Assembly: GCA_028869975.1 (NCBI GenBank)
Contig: JAGWQR010000012.1
Span: forward strand, 1 to 14,655
Origin: Alphaproteobacteria bacterium
GTDB taxonomy: Bacteria; Pseudomonadota; Alphaproteobacteria; Sphingomonadales; Sphingomonadaceae
Direction of reading: 5' to 3'
Length of the DNA stretch: 14,655 bases
In this document: one piece after another, positions 7,101-13,453 of the stretch
Layout of the letters: each line of letters opens with the position of its first letter
How positions within the stretch are numbered: position 1 is the stretch's first letter
Notes under the pieces: model-generated
What the model was told of the DNA's origin: nothing
The model's input: the letters and a program-made list of their open reading frames with translations, nothing else
Database searches by the model: none
Position numbers and translations under genes: made by a program

Positions 7101-9891
7101 CGCCGATGGCAATATCGCGCGCGCGGTCAAAGCTGTCTGGCTGGCGGGAGCCAATGACTGGTGGTTCGGCGGCGACAATGGCGACCGGATGGATGTCGTC
7201 CCCGAAGCCAAGGCCTACAAGGCCGGCGAAACCGCGCGCTTGCAGGTGCGGATGCCGTTCCGCGAGGCGACTGCGCTGGTCACCGTCGAGCGCGAAGGCG
7301 TCATCTCCAGCTTTGTCACACAACTTAGCGGCAAGGATCCGGTGGTGAGCGTGCCGATGCCCGGCGATTATGCGCCCAATGTTTATGTGTCGGTGCTGGC
7401 GGTGCGCGGGCGCGCGACCGGCTGGCTCGGCTGGCTGGAGGATGTGCTCAAGGGCATGGGGATCGACCTGACCAAAATAGAAAGCAGCGAACCGACCGGG
7501 CTGGTCGATCTCAACAAGCCCGCTTACCGGCTGGGTATTGCCACGGTGAATGTCGGCTGGGCGAGCCATGAACTGGGCGTACATGTGACAACCGACCAGC
7601 CACGCTACGCTGTGCGCCAGACGGTGCACGCGCAGATCGCGGTGACCGCACCCGCCGGACAGGCACTGCCTGCCGATACCGAAGTTTCGTTTGTGGCCGT
7701 GGATGAGGCGCTGCTTATTCTCAAAGCCAATGATTCGACCGACATCCTCGGCGCGATGATGGGTGAACGCGCGCTTGGTGTGCACACCGCGACCGCGCAG
7801 ATGCAGGTGGTCGGCAAGCGCCATTATGGCCGCAAGGCAGTGGCGGCGGGTGGCGGCGGTGGCTTGGATATGTCAAGCGTCGCGCGCGATAATTTCAAGC
7901 CGCTGCTGCTGTGGAAAGGGCGGGTGCGGCTCGATGCGTCCGGTCATGCCAGCGTCGATGTGCCGCTGGTCGATTCGCTTTCCTCATACAAGCTGGTTGC
8001 GGTGGCAACGGGCGGATCGCAACTCTTCGGGCAGGGGAGCACCTCAATCCGGGTGGCGCAGGATTTGAGCATCTATTCCGGTATTCCGCCGCTGGTGCGC
8101 AGTGGCGATACGTTTGGCGCACTGTTCACGCTCCACAATGGCACCGATCATGCGATGAAGGTGGAAGCCGTGCCGCATGTGGCGGGGCTTTCTTTAACGC
8201 CGCAGACGCTCGATATTCCGGCAGGTGGCGCGGTGCCGCTGATCTGGGATGTGACCGCGCCGGAAGGGGCGTCCGCGCTCGACTGGCAGGTGGCGGTGCA
8301 TGAAATCGGTGGCCCCGCGCATGATGATATTCGGGTGAGCGAAGATGTTATTCCCGCCATCCCGACCGAGGTGTGGGCGGCGTCGCTGCTGCAAGGCGAC
8401 GCGACCACGGGCGCAGCGCAGGTGCCACTGCTCGCCCCGCAGGACGCGCTGCCGGGCTTTGGCTTTGTCGATGTGCGGCTGTCGGATACGCTCGCGCCCC
8501 CGATGCAAGGCGTGCGCGATTATATGACGCGCTACCCCTATAATTGCTTCGAACAGCGGCTGTCGCGGATCGTCGTGCTCAACGATGTTGCGGGCTGGCA
8601 GAAGCTGGCGGAAGATATCCCTGCCTATCAGGATGCCGACGGGTTGATCCGCTATTTCCCGATCAACGGGCTGCACGGCGACGAGGCGCTGACTGCTTAT
8701 GTGCTTTCTGTGACAGCAGAGGCAGGGCTACCAATCCCGGCGGACGCCAAGGCGAAGATGATCTCTGGCTTGCGCAACCAGATCGCGGGCAAATTGAAGC
8801 ATGATTATGCTTGGGCGGCGGATGGGCGCCTGCTCAAGACCATGTCGCTTGGGGCGCTGGCACGCAACAATGCCGCGACGCCGCAGATGCTGAGTGCTGC
8901 GCAGGTCGGCCCCCAGGACATGCCAACCTCGATCCTCGTCGATTGGCTGGTGGCGCTGGATAGGCTCCACGCCAACCCGCAAGCCAAGGCGCAGGCGCAG
9001 CGCATCTTGCAGGCGAGGCTGGTCTATGCCGGATCGCGGATAGACCTGACCGACGGCGCGCACGAGCCCTGGTATGCGATGTCATCCCCCGATGAAGCGG
9101 CGATCAAGGCGCTCGACTATGCGCTATCGCAACCGGCGCTGCGCAACGACGCGCCAAAGATGATGGTCGGCGTCGCGCTGCGACAGGACAGGGGCCATTG
9201 GGATACGACACTGGCGAATGCCTGGGGCGCGGTGGCGGTGCGGCGTTTTGCAGCGCTGTTCCCGGCGAGCGCGATTACGGGGACGACGCATATCAGCTTG
9301 GGCAGCGCAGGCGCCTCGCGACTGTGGCCGCAGCCCAGGGATGCGCCGCCGATCCATCTGGCGCTGCCGTTCGTGCGCACCAATTTCGCGGTGCGCCAGT
9401 CGGGCGGGCGGACGCCCTGGACATTGGTGAGCGTCAACGCGGCGGTGCCGCTCAAGGAGCCACAATTCATGGGCTACCGCATCTCACGCACCGTATCGCC
9501 GGTGCTGCAAAGGCAGGCTGGCCATTGGAGCAAGGGCGATGTGATGCAGGTGACGTTGCGGGTGGAGGCGAATGCCGGGCGCAACTGGGTGGTGATTAAC
9601 GATCCGATCCCGCCGGGCGCGACCATCCTCAACGATCTCGGTGGCCAGTCGCAGCAGTTGCAGGCCGTAGCGCGTGTCGGCAGCGATTGGCCTGCCACCT
9701 ATGTTGATCGTGGCAATGATGGCTGGCACGGCTTCTTTGAGTGGGTGCCGCATGGCGTACTGACAACGAGTTACATGGTGCGCCTCAACACGGGCGGCAA
9801 TTTCCAGCAGCCACCGACGCGGGTGGAGGCGATGTATTCGCCCGACATCAGGGGCCAACTGCCGAATGCGCGCTTAGCGGTGGAGCGGTGA
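4111..9891 (+). CDS. Bacterial alpha-2-macroglobulin, large thioester-containing protease trap
   Basis: This 1926-residue protein resembles E. coli YfhM but is larger (YfhM is about 1650). Such proteins trap attacking proteases: cleavage of a bait region triggers a conformational change and a reactive thioester crosslinks the protease. Residues 1-22 (MRRIEFWLALFVALLVPLMA...) are a signal peptide without a lipobox Cys, suggesting a soluble periplasmic protein. Macroglobulin-type beta domains fill most of the length. A2M_N-like sequence begins near 650 (FDRVLVRQGDTVNMKHVLRR). Sequence near 1140-1200 ends in VDEALL, followed by a likely bait region at about 1203-1255. The A2M core starts at LLLWKGRV (1265). 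The thioester site CFEQ is Cys1479-Gln1482 within YPYNCFEQRLSR, followed by the helical thioester domain and a terminal receptor-like domain. At least five cysteine pairs (66/94, 161/230, 276/285, 572/602, 967/979) suggest disulfides. pbpC follows after one base. Confidence 0.93.
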   Translation: MRRIEFWLALFVALLVPLMAMGDTRPQLVSVIAGPDEGIHEVTLKFSQSIVPLGDPRAPAPATLICPVHSTGHWVDTQTYVFTFDKVLPGGLKCKVVRHIGLKSARGVPVSGAMVSIIDTGGPKARDVLGGTNYRIEEDQVFLIAPNLMPRPGAVAANVYCAVDGIGERIGVNVLPADTGQKLINAVGTQRWRIRNFLENAGFGKSDTGEDASGFHLDPAKLSQLIAVKCARPLPPGADMALVWGAGVAADNGMTAGHDQRFDFTVRKAFTARVECSRVNPHAGCNPTQSLFVRFPDDVPVAQANKVKLALPDGRMLSPSIDKDDLRKGLTSDLEFKAPLPGAADVKVVIPTDFADESGRHLLNAQRFPLLVHFDEAPPLVKFAGNFGIIEANAGATLPVTVRNVEPALGMGVNGVAGTEQRITGDDGRIAQWLRDIDKHEEENIDFPDAPKAVKGQPKPKRPDPVNHTGDTALLNGQGTHLSLALPGGGKPEEVVGIPLKTPGFYVVEIASPALGRALLGRPATRYVTAGALVTNMAVHFKWGRTSSLAWVTALDSAKVVAGASVQVTDSCNGTVLARGTTDDQGRALIDHLPAPNEAEDCSESGEHPLMVSARLNGDFSFVMSHWSKGISPTDFELPTEDSAPSDIIHTIFDRVLVRQGDTVNMKHVLRRPVASGFGYAPGFTGTLVLSNEASDTRFELPVTIGADGIGESHWSVPKGAPQGEYSLSFKHGDDVIDTNQSIRVDEFRLPTMRASILGPKQAVVRPKTVPLNLFVGYFSGGGAANMPVSVRTSYALRDATPDGWDGWAFGGHAPVEGTQPLTQDAESDSDATPESKLAAATIPLKLGGDGTGHTNVDPGHAVDEDTDMTVEMDYQDANGETLTAANTIPLYASAVQLGLKTDGWLMRDTDLRLKLATLDLDGNPLRGRQVQVSVYTREILTARRRLIGGFYAYDSVARTTRLAASCTTTTDSLGLAGCQLAPGTSGEVIVVATTADADGNIARAVKAVWLAGANDWWFGGDNGDRMDVVPEAKAYKAGETARLQVRMPFREATALVTVEREGVISSFVTQLSGKDPVVSVPMPGDYAPNVYVSVLAVRGRATGWLGWLEDVLKGMGIDLTKIESSEPTGLVDLNKPAYRLGIATVNVGWASHELGVHVTTDQPRYAVRQTVHAQIAVTAPAGQALPADTEVSFVAVDEALLILKANDSTDILGAMMGERALGVHTATAQMQVVGKRHYGRKAVAAGGGGGLDMSSVARDNFKPLLLWKGRVRLDASGHASVDVPLVDSLSSYKLVAVATGGSQLFGQGSTSIRVAQDLSIYSGIPPLVRSGDTFGALFTLHNGTDHAMKVEAVPHVAGLSLTPQTLDIPAGGAVPLIWDVTAPEGASALDWQVAVHEIGGPAHDDIRVSEDVIPAIPTEVWAASLLQGDATTGAAQVPLLAPQDALPGFGFVDVRLSDTLAPPMQGVRDYMTRYPYNCFEQRLSRIVVLNDVAGWQKLAEDIPAYQDADGLIRYFPINGLHGDEALTAYVLSVTAEAGLPIPADAKAKMISGLRNQIAGKLKHDYAWAADGRLLKTMSLGALARNNAATPQMLSAAQVGPQDMPTSILVDWLVALDRLHANPQAKAQAQRILQARLVYAGSRIDLTDGAHEPWYAMSSPDEAAIKALDYALSQPALRNDAPKMMVGVALRQDRGHWDTTLANAWGAVAVRRFAALFPASAITGTTHISLGSAGASRLWPQPRDAPPIHLALPFVRTNFAVRQSGGRTPWTLVSVNAAVPLKEPQFMGYRISRTVSPVLQRQAGHWSKGDVMQVTLRVEANAGRNWVVINDPIPPGATILNDLGGQSQQLQAVARVGSDWPATYVDRGNDGWHGFFEWVPHGVLTTSYMVRLNTGGNFQQPPTRVEAMYSPDIRGQLPNARLAVER

Positions 9892-9892
9892 G

Positions 9893-11992
9893 GTGACGCG
9901 GCAGCGCTGGCTGCTGGTGGCGTTGATCGCCCCATTTGTGCTGCTCTTCTTCCTCACGCTGCCGCCCGCCATGCCGGATTATGCACGCGTACGCAGCGAT
10001 TGGAAACCGAGTGAGGCCTATCTCTATGACCGGCACGGTGTGCTGCTGGAGGAGCGGCGCGTTGATTTCAAGGCGCGGCGGCTTGATTGGGTGCCGCTCA
10101 AGGCGGTGGTGCCGGATGTATCGCAAGACGTTATTGCTGCCGAGGACAAGCGTTTCGCCAGCCATGGCGGCGTGGATTGGCTGGCGCTGGCGTCGTCGCT
10201 GCGCGCGCGGCTCGGCGGCGGCCATGCGCGCGGCGCAAGCACGATCACGATGCAGCTCGCGGGATTTCTCGCGCCCGACCTCGCCAAGCCGGGGCGGCGC
10301 TCATGGCTCGACAAAATCCGCCAGATGCGCGCAGCTTGGGCAATTGAAAGCGGCTGGACCAAGCCCGAAATCCTCGAGGCCTATCTCAACCTCGCGCCGT
10401 TTCGCGGCGAGACGCAGGGGATCGCGGCGGCCAGCGACGCGCTGTTCGGCAAATCACCCGATGCGCTCGACGGCGCGCAGGCGCACCTGCTTACCGCACT
10501 GCTGCCTGATCCACAGGCGGACGCGGTGCATGTCGCCGCGCGCGTCTGCCATCAGGCACCAGCGGAATGCGGCGCGCTGACTGTGCAAACGCAGGCAATG
10601 CTCTCCCAGGATGCGCATAGGGCCAGTGGCCCCGGCCTTGCGCCACACCTCGCTGCGCACCTGCTCAAAAATGCGGGCGACCGGGTGACGACAACGCTCG
10701 ATGTGTCGATTCAGCGCGCCACGACACAGGCTTTGCGCGCGCAGCTTGCCGCGCTGGGATCAGACCGCGCCCGTGATGGTGCGGCGGTCGTGCTCGACAA
10801 TGCAACCGGCGATGTGCTCGCTTATGTCGGTGGTGCGGGCGATGCCTCGACGGCGGGCGCGGTCGATGGTGCAAGCGGCTACCGCCAGGCGGGCTCAACG
10901 CTCAAGCCGTTCCTTTATGCGATGGCGTTCGAGCATGGCTGGATGACTCCGGCATCGATCCTCGATGATTCACCGGTAGCGCTCGATACGGCCTCGGGTC
11001 TGTATGTGCCGCAGGATTATGACCATGTGTTCAAGGGGCCGGTGTCGGCGCGCACCGCGCTCGCCGGAAGTCTCAACGTGCCCGCCGTGCGCACCTTGCT
11101 GCTCACCGGGGTAGACCCGTTCCGTGATCGGCTGTGGGACCTGGGCTATCATGGCCTGACCGAAGACGGGGCCTATTATGGCTACTCGCTTGCGCTCGGT
11201 TCGGCGGAAGTGACGCTGCTTGAGCAGGCCAATGCCTATCGCGCTCTCGCCAATGGCGGGCGCTATGCCGATGTGCGGCTGCGTGCGGACGATCCGGCGG
11301 GTGAGCCGCGCGCCATAATGACGCCGCAATCCGCCTGGCTTGTGGGCAGCATCCTGTCCGATCCGGCAGCGCGCACAGTGACATTCGGGCCCGATTCGGC
11401 GCTGCGCTTGCCGTTCTGGGCAGCCGCAAAAACCGGCACCTCAAAGGCGATGCGTGATAACTGGTGCATCGGCTTTACCGACCGCTACACCGTGGCGGTC
11501 TGGGTCGGCAATCTTGAGGGCGACCCGATGGTGAATGTGTCGGGCACATCAGGCGCGGCCCCGGTGTGGCGCGATGTGATGATGGCGCTCCATGCGCATC
11601 AGCCCAGCCATGCGCCGCCCATGCCAGCGGGGATTGATGTGCAGGACGTGCATTTTGAGGGCACACCCGAGCCGCCACGCCGCGAGTATTTTCTGCAGGG
11701 CACGGCAATGGCGGTGAGCGCGCTGGTGCCGCCTGCCGGGCACCGTCCGCACATTACCAATCCGGTTTCTGGAAGTGTGTTCGCGCTCGATCCCGATATC
11801 CCGCTTGATCGCCAGCGGCTGAGTGTGCGTGTGTCCGGTGATGTTACTGCCGACCGCATCTTGCTCGATCGCAAGGATATAGCCCCGGGCGATGGTGCGC
11901 CCCTGCTGTTCCCTACGCCGGGATCACATCTGCTGACGCTGGTCGATACGCGCGGGCGGATGATCGATCAGGTGCGCTATACGGTGCGTTAG
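9893..11992 (+). CDS. pbpC: Penicillin-binding protein 1C, bifunctional transglycosylase/transpeptidase
   Basis: This 699-residue class A PBP polymerises lipid II and has a transpeptidase fold, acting on peptidoglycan at the outer face of the inner membrane. E. coli PBP1C has 770 residues. A single membrane anchor occupies about residues 5-24. The GT51 domain shows AAEDKRFASHGGVD with catalytic Glu84, GASTITMQL (114-122) and PEILEAYLN (158-166). The transpeptidase has all three motifs: Ser335-Thr-Leu-Lys338, SLN (393-395) and KTG (513-515). The last 90 residues form the C-terminal domain typical of PBP1C (BiPBP_C type). The start is a GTG preceded by GGAG at 9882-9885, inside the end of the previous gene. 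With one base between the genes (TGA-G-GTG) translation is probably coupled. Neighbouring A2M and pbpC is a known bacterial pairing, read as defence plus wall repair after outer-membrane breach. Confidence 0.96.
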   Translation: MTRQRWLLVALIAPFVLLFFLTLPPAMPDYARVRSDWKPSEAYLYDRHGVLLEERRVDFKARRLDWVPLKAVVPDVSQDVIAAEDKRFASHGGVDWLALASSLRARLGGGHARGASTITMQLAGFLAPDLAKPGRRSWLDKIRQMRAAWAIESGWTKPEILEAYLNLAPFRGETQGIAAASDALFGKSPDALDGAQAHLLTALLPDPQADAVHVAARVCHQAPAECGALTVQTQAMLSQDAHRASGPGLAPHLAAHLLKNAGDRVTTTLDVSIQRATTQALRAQLAALGSDRARDGAAVVLDNATGDVLAYVGGAGDASTAGAVDGASGYRQAGSTLKPFLYAMAFEHGWMTPASILDDSPVALDTASGLYVPQDYDHVFKGPVSARTALAGSLNVPAVRTLLLTGVDPFRDRLWDLGYHGLTEDGAYYGYSLALGSAEVTLLEQANAYRALANGGRYADVRLRADDPAGEPRAIMTPQSAWLVGSILSDPAARTVTFGPDSALRLPFWAAAKTGTSKAMRDNWCIGFTDRYTVAVWVGNLEGDPMVNVSGTSGAAPVWRDVMMALHAHQPSHAPPMPAGIDVQDVHFEGTPEPPRREYFLQGTAMAVSALVPPAGHRPHITNPVSGSVFALDPDIPLDRQRLSVRVSGDVTADRILLDRKDIAPGDGAPLLFPTPGSHLLTLVDTRGRMIDQVRYTVR

Positions 11993-12756
11993 CGCGTTGG
12001 TAAGCCAATCACGCTGATCTGGCGGCCATAATCGGGTTCGGAATTGAGGGTGGCGCGACGATAGGAGAAATAGCGTTCCGGCTGGCTGCTCGTATCCTCG
12101 CCGAGTTTGGTGATGTTCCCAACGCCCGCTGCTTCCAGCCGGTGAGCGACATAGGCCTCAAGGTTGAAATGCACATGGCCTGGCTTGCCTGGCGTGAAAA
12201 AGCGGATGTTGGCACCATTATCCGCTGAGAAATTGTCCCTGAAGGCCATCGTAACTTCATACGAAGCTTGGCTGATGCACGGCCCGACAGCGGCGACGAT
12301 AGTCTCACGGCGCGCGCCCAGCGCCTCCATTGCGGCAATCGTGGCGTCGGTAACGCCGCCGAGCGCGCCTTTCCACCCGGCATGGGCCGCACCCACCACG
12401 CCCGCCGTCACATCCGCGAACAGCACCGGCGCGCAATCGGCCGTGAGTATCCCGAGCAACAGGCCGGGTGTGGCCGTGACTAGCGCATCGGCATGCGGAC
12501 GTGCGTCATCCACAAGCGGCATATCTACCGCCACCACCTGTGCCGAGTGGATTTGATAGGCGGTGGCAAGCGCCGCGCCAGGCAGGGTGGCGGCCAACGC
12601 GCGGGCACGGTTCTCTGTAACAGCGAGCAGGTTATCACCAGACCCAAGCCCAACGTTGAGGCTAGCATAGAGCCCATGCGACACGCCACCCTCTCGCCCG
12701 AAAAAACCGTGGGGGACGGGCGCAAGGGCATCCGTGCGTCGCGGGGTGATGCTCAC
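11989..12756 (-). CDS. pgeF: Laccase-domain peptidoglycan-editing factor / purine nucleoside phosphorylase (YfiH family)
   Basis: The 255-residue protein belongs to the YfiH/LACC1 (Cu-oxidase_4) family. Members are zinc-dependent purine nucleoside phosphorylases or deaminases, and E. coli PgeF also keeps wrong amino acids out of peptidoglycan precursors. The metal-site residues are present: His70 in AYQIHSAQV, Cys108 in LTADCAPVLF and His125 in GAAHAGWKG. Also visible are the N-terminal GGVSHGLYASLNVG and the C-terminal RYFSYRRA. The start is GTG at 12756, overlapping the ygfZ stop (GTGA, 12753-12756), with GGAGAGA at 12762-12768. Its stop overlaps the pbpC stop on the other strand. Which of the two activities matters in this organism cannot be told from sequence. 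Its place opposite pbpC is suggestive but may be chance. Confidence 0.93.
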   Translation of the reverse strand: MSITPRRTDALAPVPHGFFGREGGVSHGLYASLNVGLGSGDNLLAVTENRARALAATLPGAALATAYQIHSAQVVAVDMPLVDDARPHADALVTATPGLLLGILTADCAPVLFADVTAGVVGAAHAGWKGALGGVTDATIAAMEALGARRETIVAAVGPCISQASYEVTMAFRDNFSADNGANIRFFTPGKPGHVHFNLEAYVAHRLEAAGVGNITKLGEDTSSQPERYFSYRRATLNSEPDYGRQISVIGLPTR

Positions 12757-13418
12757 CCCAATCTCTCCACCACCACGGCATAACCGAATTCAGGGTAGGT
12801 CGCGCGCGGGGCATCGCCCGCCTGCGCCAATGGCACCACGGCCAAGCGCTTCCTTACCTTGTCGCGATGATGCATTCGCGCGGTATTTTCCTGGCCGATA
12901 TAGCAGCCCTTGGTGAAACTGACCCCATGCTGCGCTTCAGCATTGCACTCAAGCCAGAGCGTGGCCTCGCTACCCAGTTCCGCCACGCCTTCAACAATCC
13001 CTTGCCCGAGCCGGTGGGCATGATAGCCGATCGCGGCTGCATCAGGTGGTGCCAACCAGCGGCGGCCCAGTGCTGCTGATCGCGGATCGGGAGCGCCTAT
13101 GTCACTCTCCTGTGCCCAGTGCACGGCAAGACTCGTGTCCACTGCTATATTGATGGCCCGCCGCAGCCGGAATATCTTCAGCCGCTGCGCCAGTGCCTCC
13201 GCCTGAGCAGCCTCGCAATCGAGCAAGATGTCATCCCCGTACGCCCACACAATGAAATCAAACAGCGCTTTGCCCTGTGGGGTCAGCAGCCCGGCCCAAA
13301 CGGGGAGGGCGCCGAGCACATCATTGGTGACAAGGCCTTGCAGGAAGCCGCGCACGTCTTCGCCTGAAAGGCGAATCAGCGCGCGGTCGGTCAGTGTGGT
13401 TCCGGTCATGATGTCCAT
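12753..13418 (-). CDS. ygfZ: Folate-binding YgfZ/IBA57-family Fe-S cluster assembly factor
   Basis: The 221-residue protein belongs to the GcvT-like YgfZ/IBA57 family, which uses tetrahydrofolate in maturation or repair of certain [4Fe-4S] enzymes. The family signature KGCYIGQE is at residues 170-177, followed by NTARMHHRDKVRKRL. The N-terminal half has the usual LTDRALIRLSGEDVRGFLQGLVTNDV. It is short for the family (E. coli 326, many alphaproteobacteria about 240-290), mostly through a reduced C-terminal domain that ends PEFGYAVVVERLG. Two starts are possible, ATG 13418 and ATG 13409 (Met4). Neither has a good Shine-Dalgarno sequence, and a GC-rich inverted repeat sits just before the first. 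It lies 35 bp after the barrel gene and overlaps pgeF by four bases, so the three are probably co-transcribed. ygfZ next to pgeF carries no obvious shared pathway. Confidence 0.93.
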   Translation of the reverse strand: MDIMTGTTLTDRALIRLSGEDVRGFLQGLVTNDVLGALPVWAGLLTPQGKALFDFIVWAYGDDILLDCEAAQAEALAQRLKIFRLRRAINIAVDTSLAVHWAQESDIGAPDPRSAALGRRWLAPPDAAAIGYHAHRLGQGIVEGVAELGSEATLWLECNAEAQHGVSFTKGCYIGQENTARMHHRDKVRKRLAVVPLAQAGDAPRATYPEFGYAVVVERLG

Positions 13419-13420
13419 TT

Positions 13421-13437
13421 AGGCGCTACGTGCGCCT
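13421..13437 (-). other. GC-rich inverted repeat next to the ygfZ start
   Basis: AGGCGC-TACGT-GCGCCT is a perfect 6-bp stem with a 5-base loop. It fills half of the 35-bp gap between the barrel gene and ygfZ and ends two bases before the ATG at 13418. On the minus strand no run of T follows it, so it is not a canonical intrinsic terminator. It could hinder ribosome access, favour the second ATG at 13409, or stabilise an RNA end. A stem this short may also be chance in GC-rich DNA. Confidence 0.4.
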
Positions 13438-13453
13438 GCGTCACCCGGCACGC

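Noticed and set aside
4096..8676. Several long minus-strand frames (for example 5098-6306, 6382-7824 and 8194-8676) opposite the A2M gene
   Set aside because: Their products lack domains or credible starts, while the plus strand encodes one continuous A2M with signal peptide, bait region and thioester. They are shadows.
13421..13437. Intrinsic terminator between the barrel gene and ygfZ
   Set aside because: The stem is only 6 bp and no T run follows it on the transcribed strand, so I list it only as an inverted repeat.
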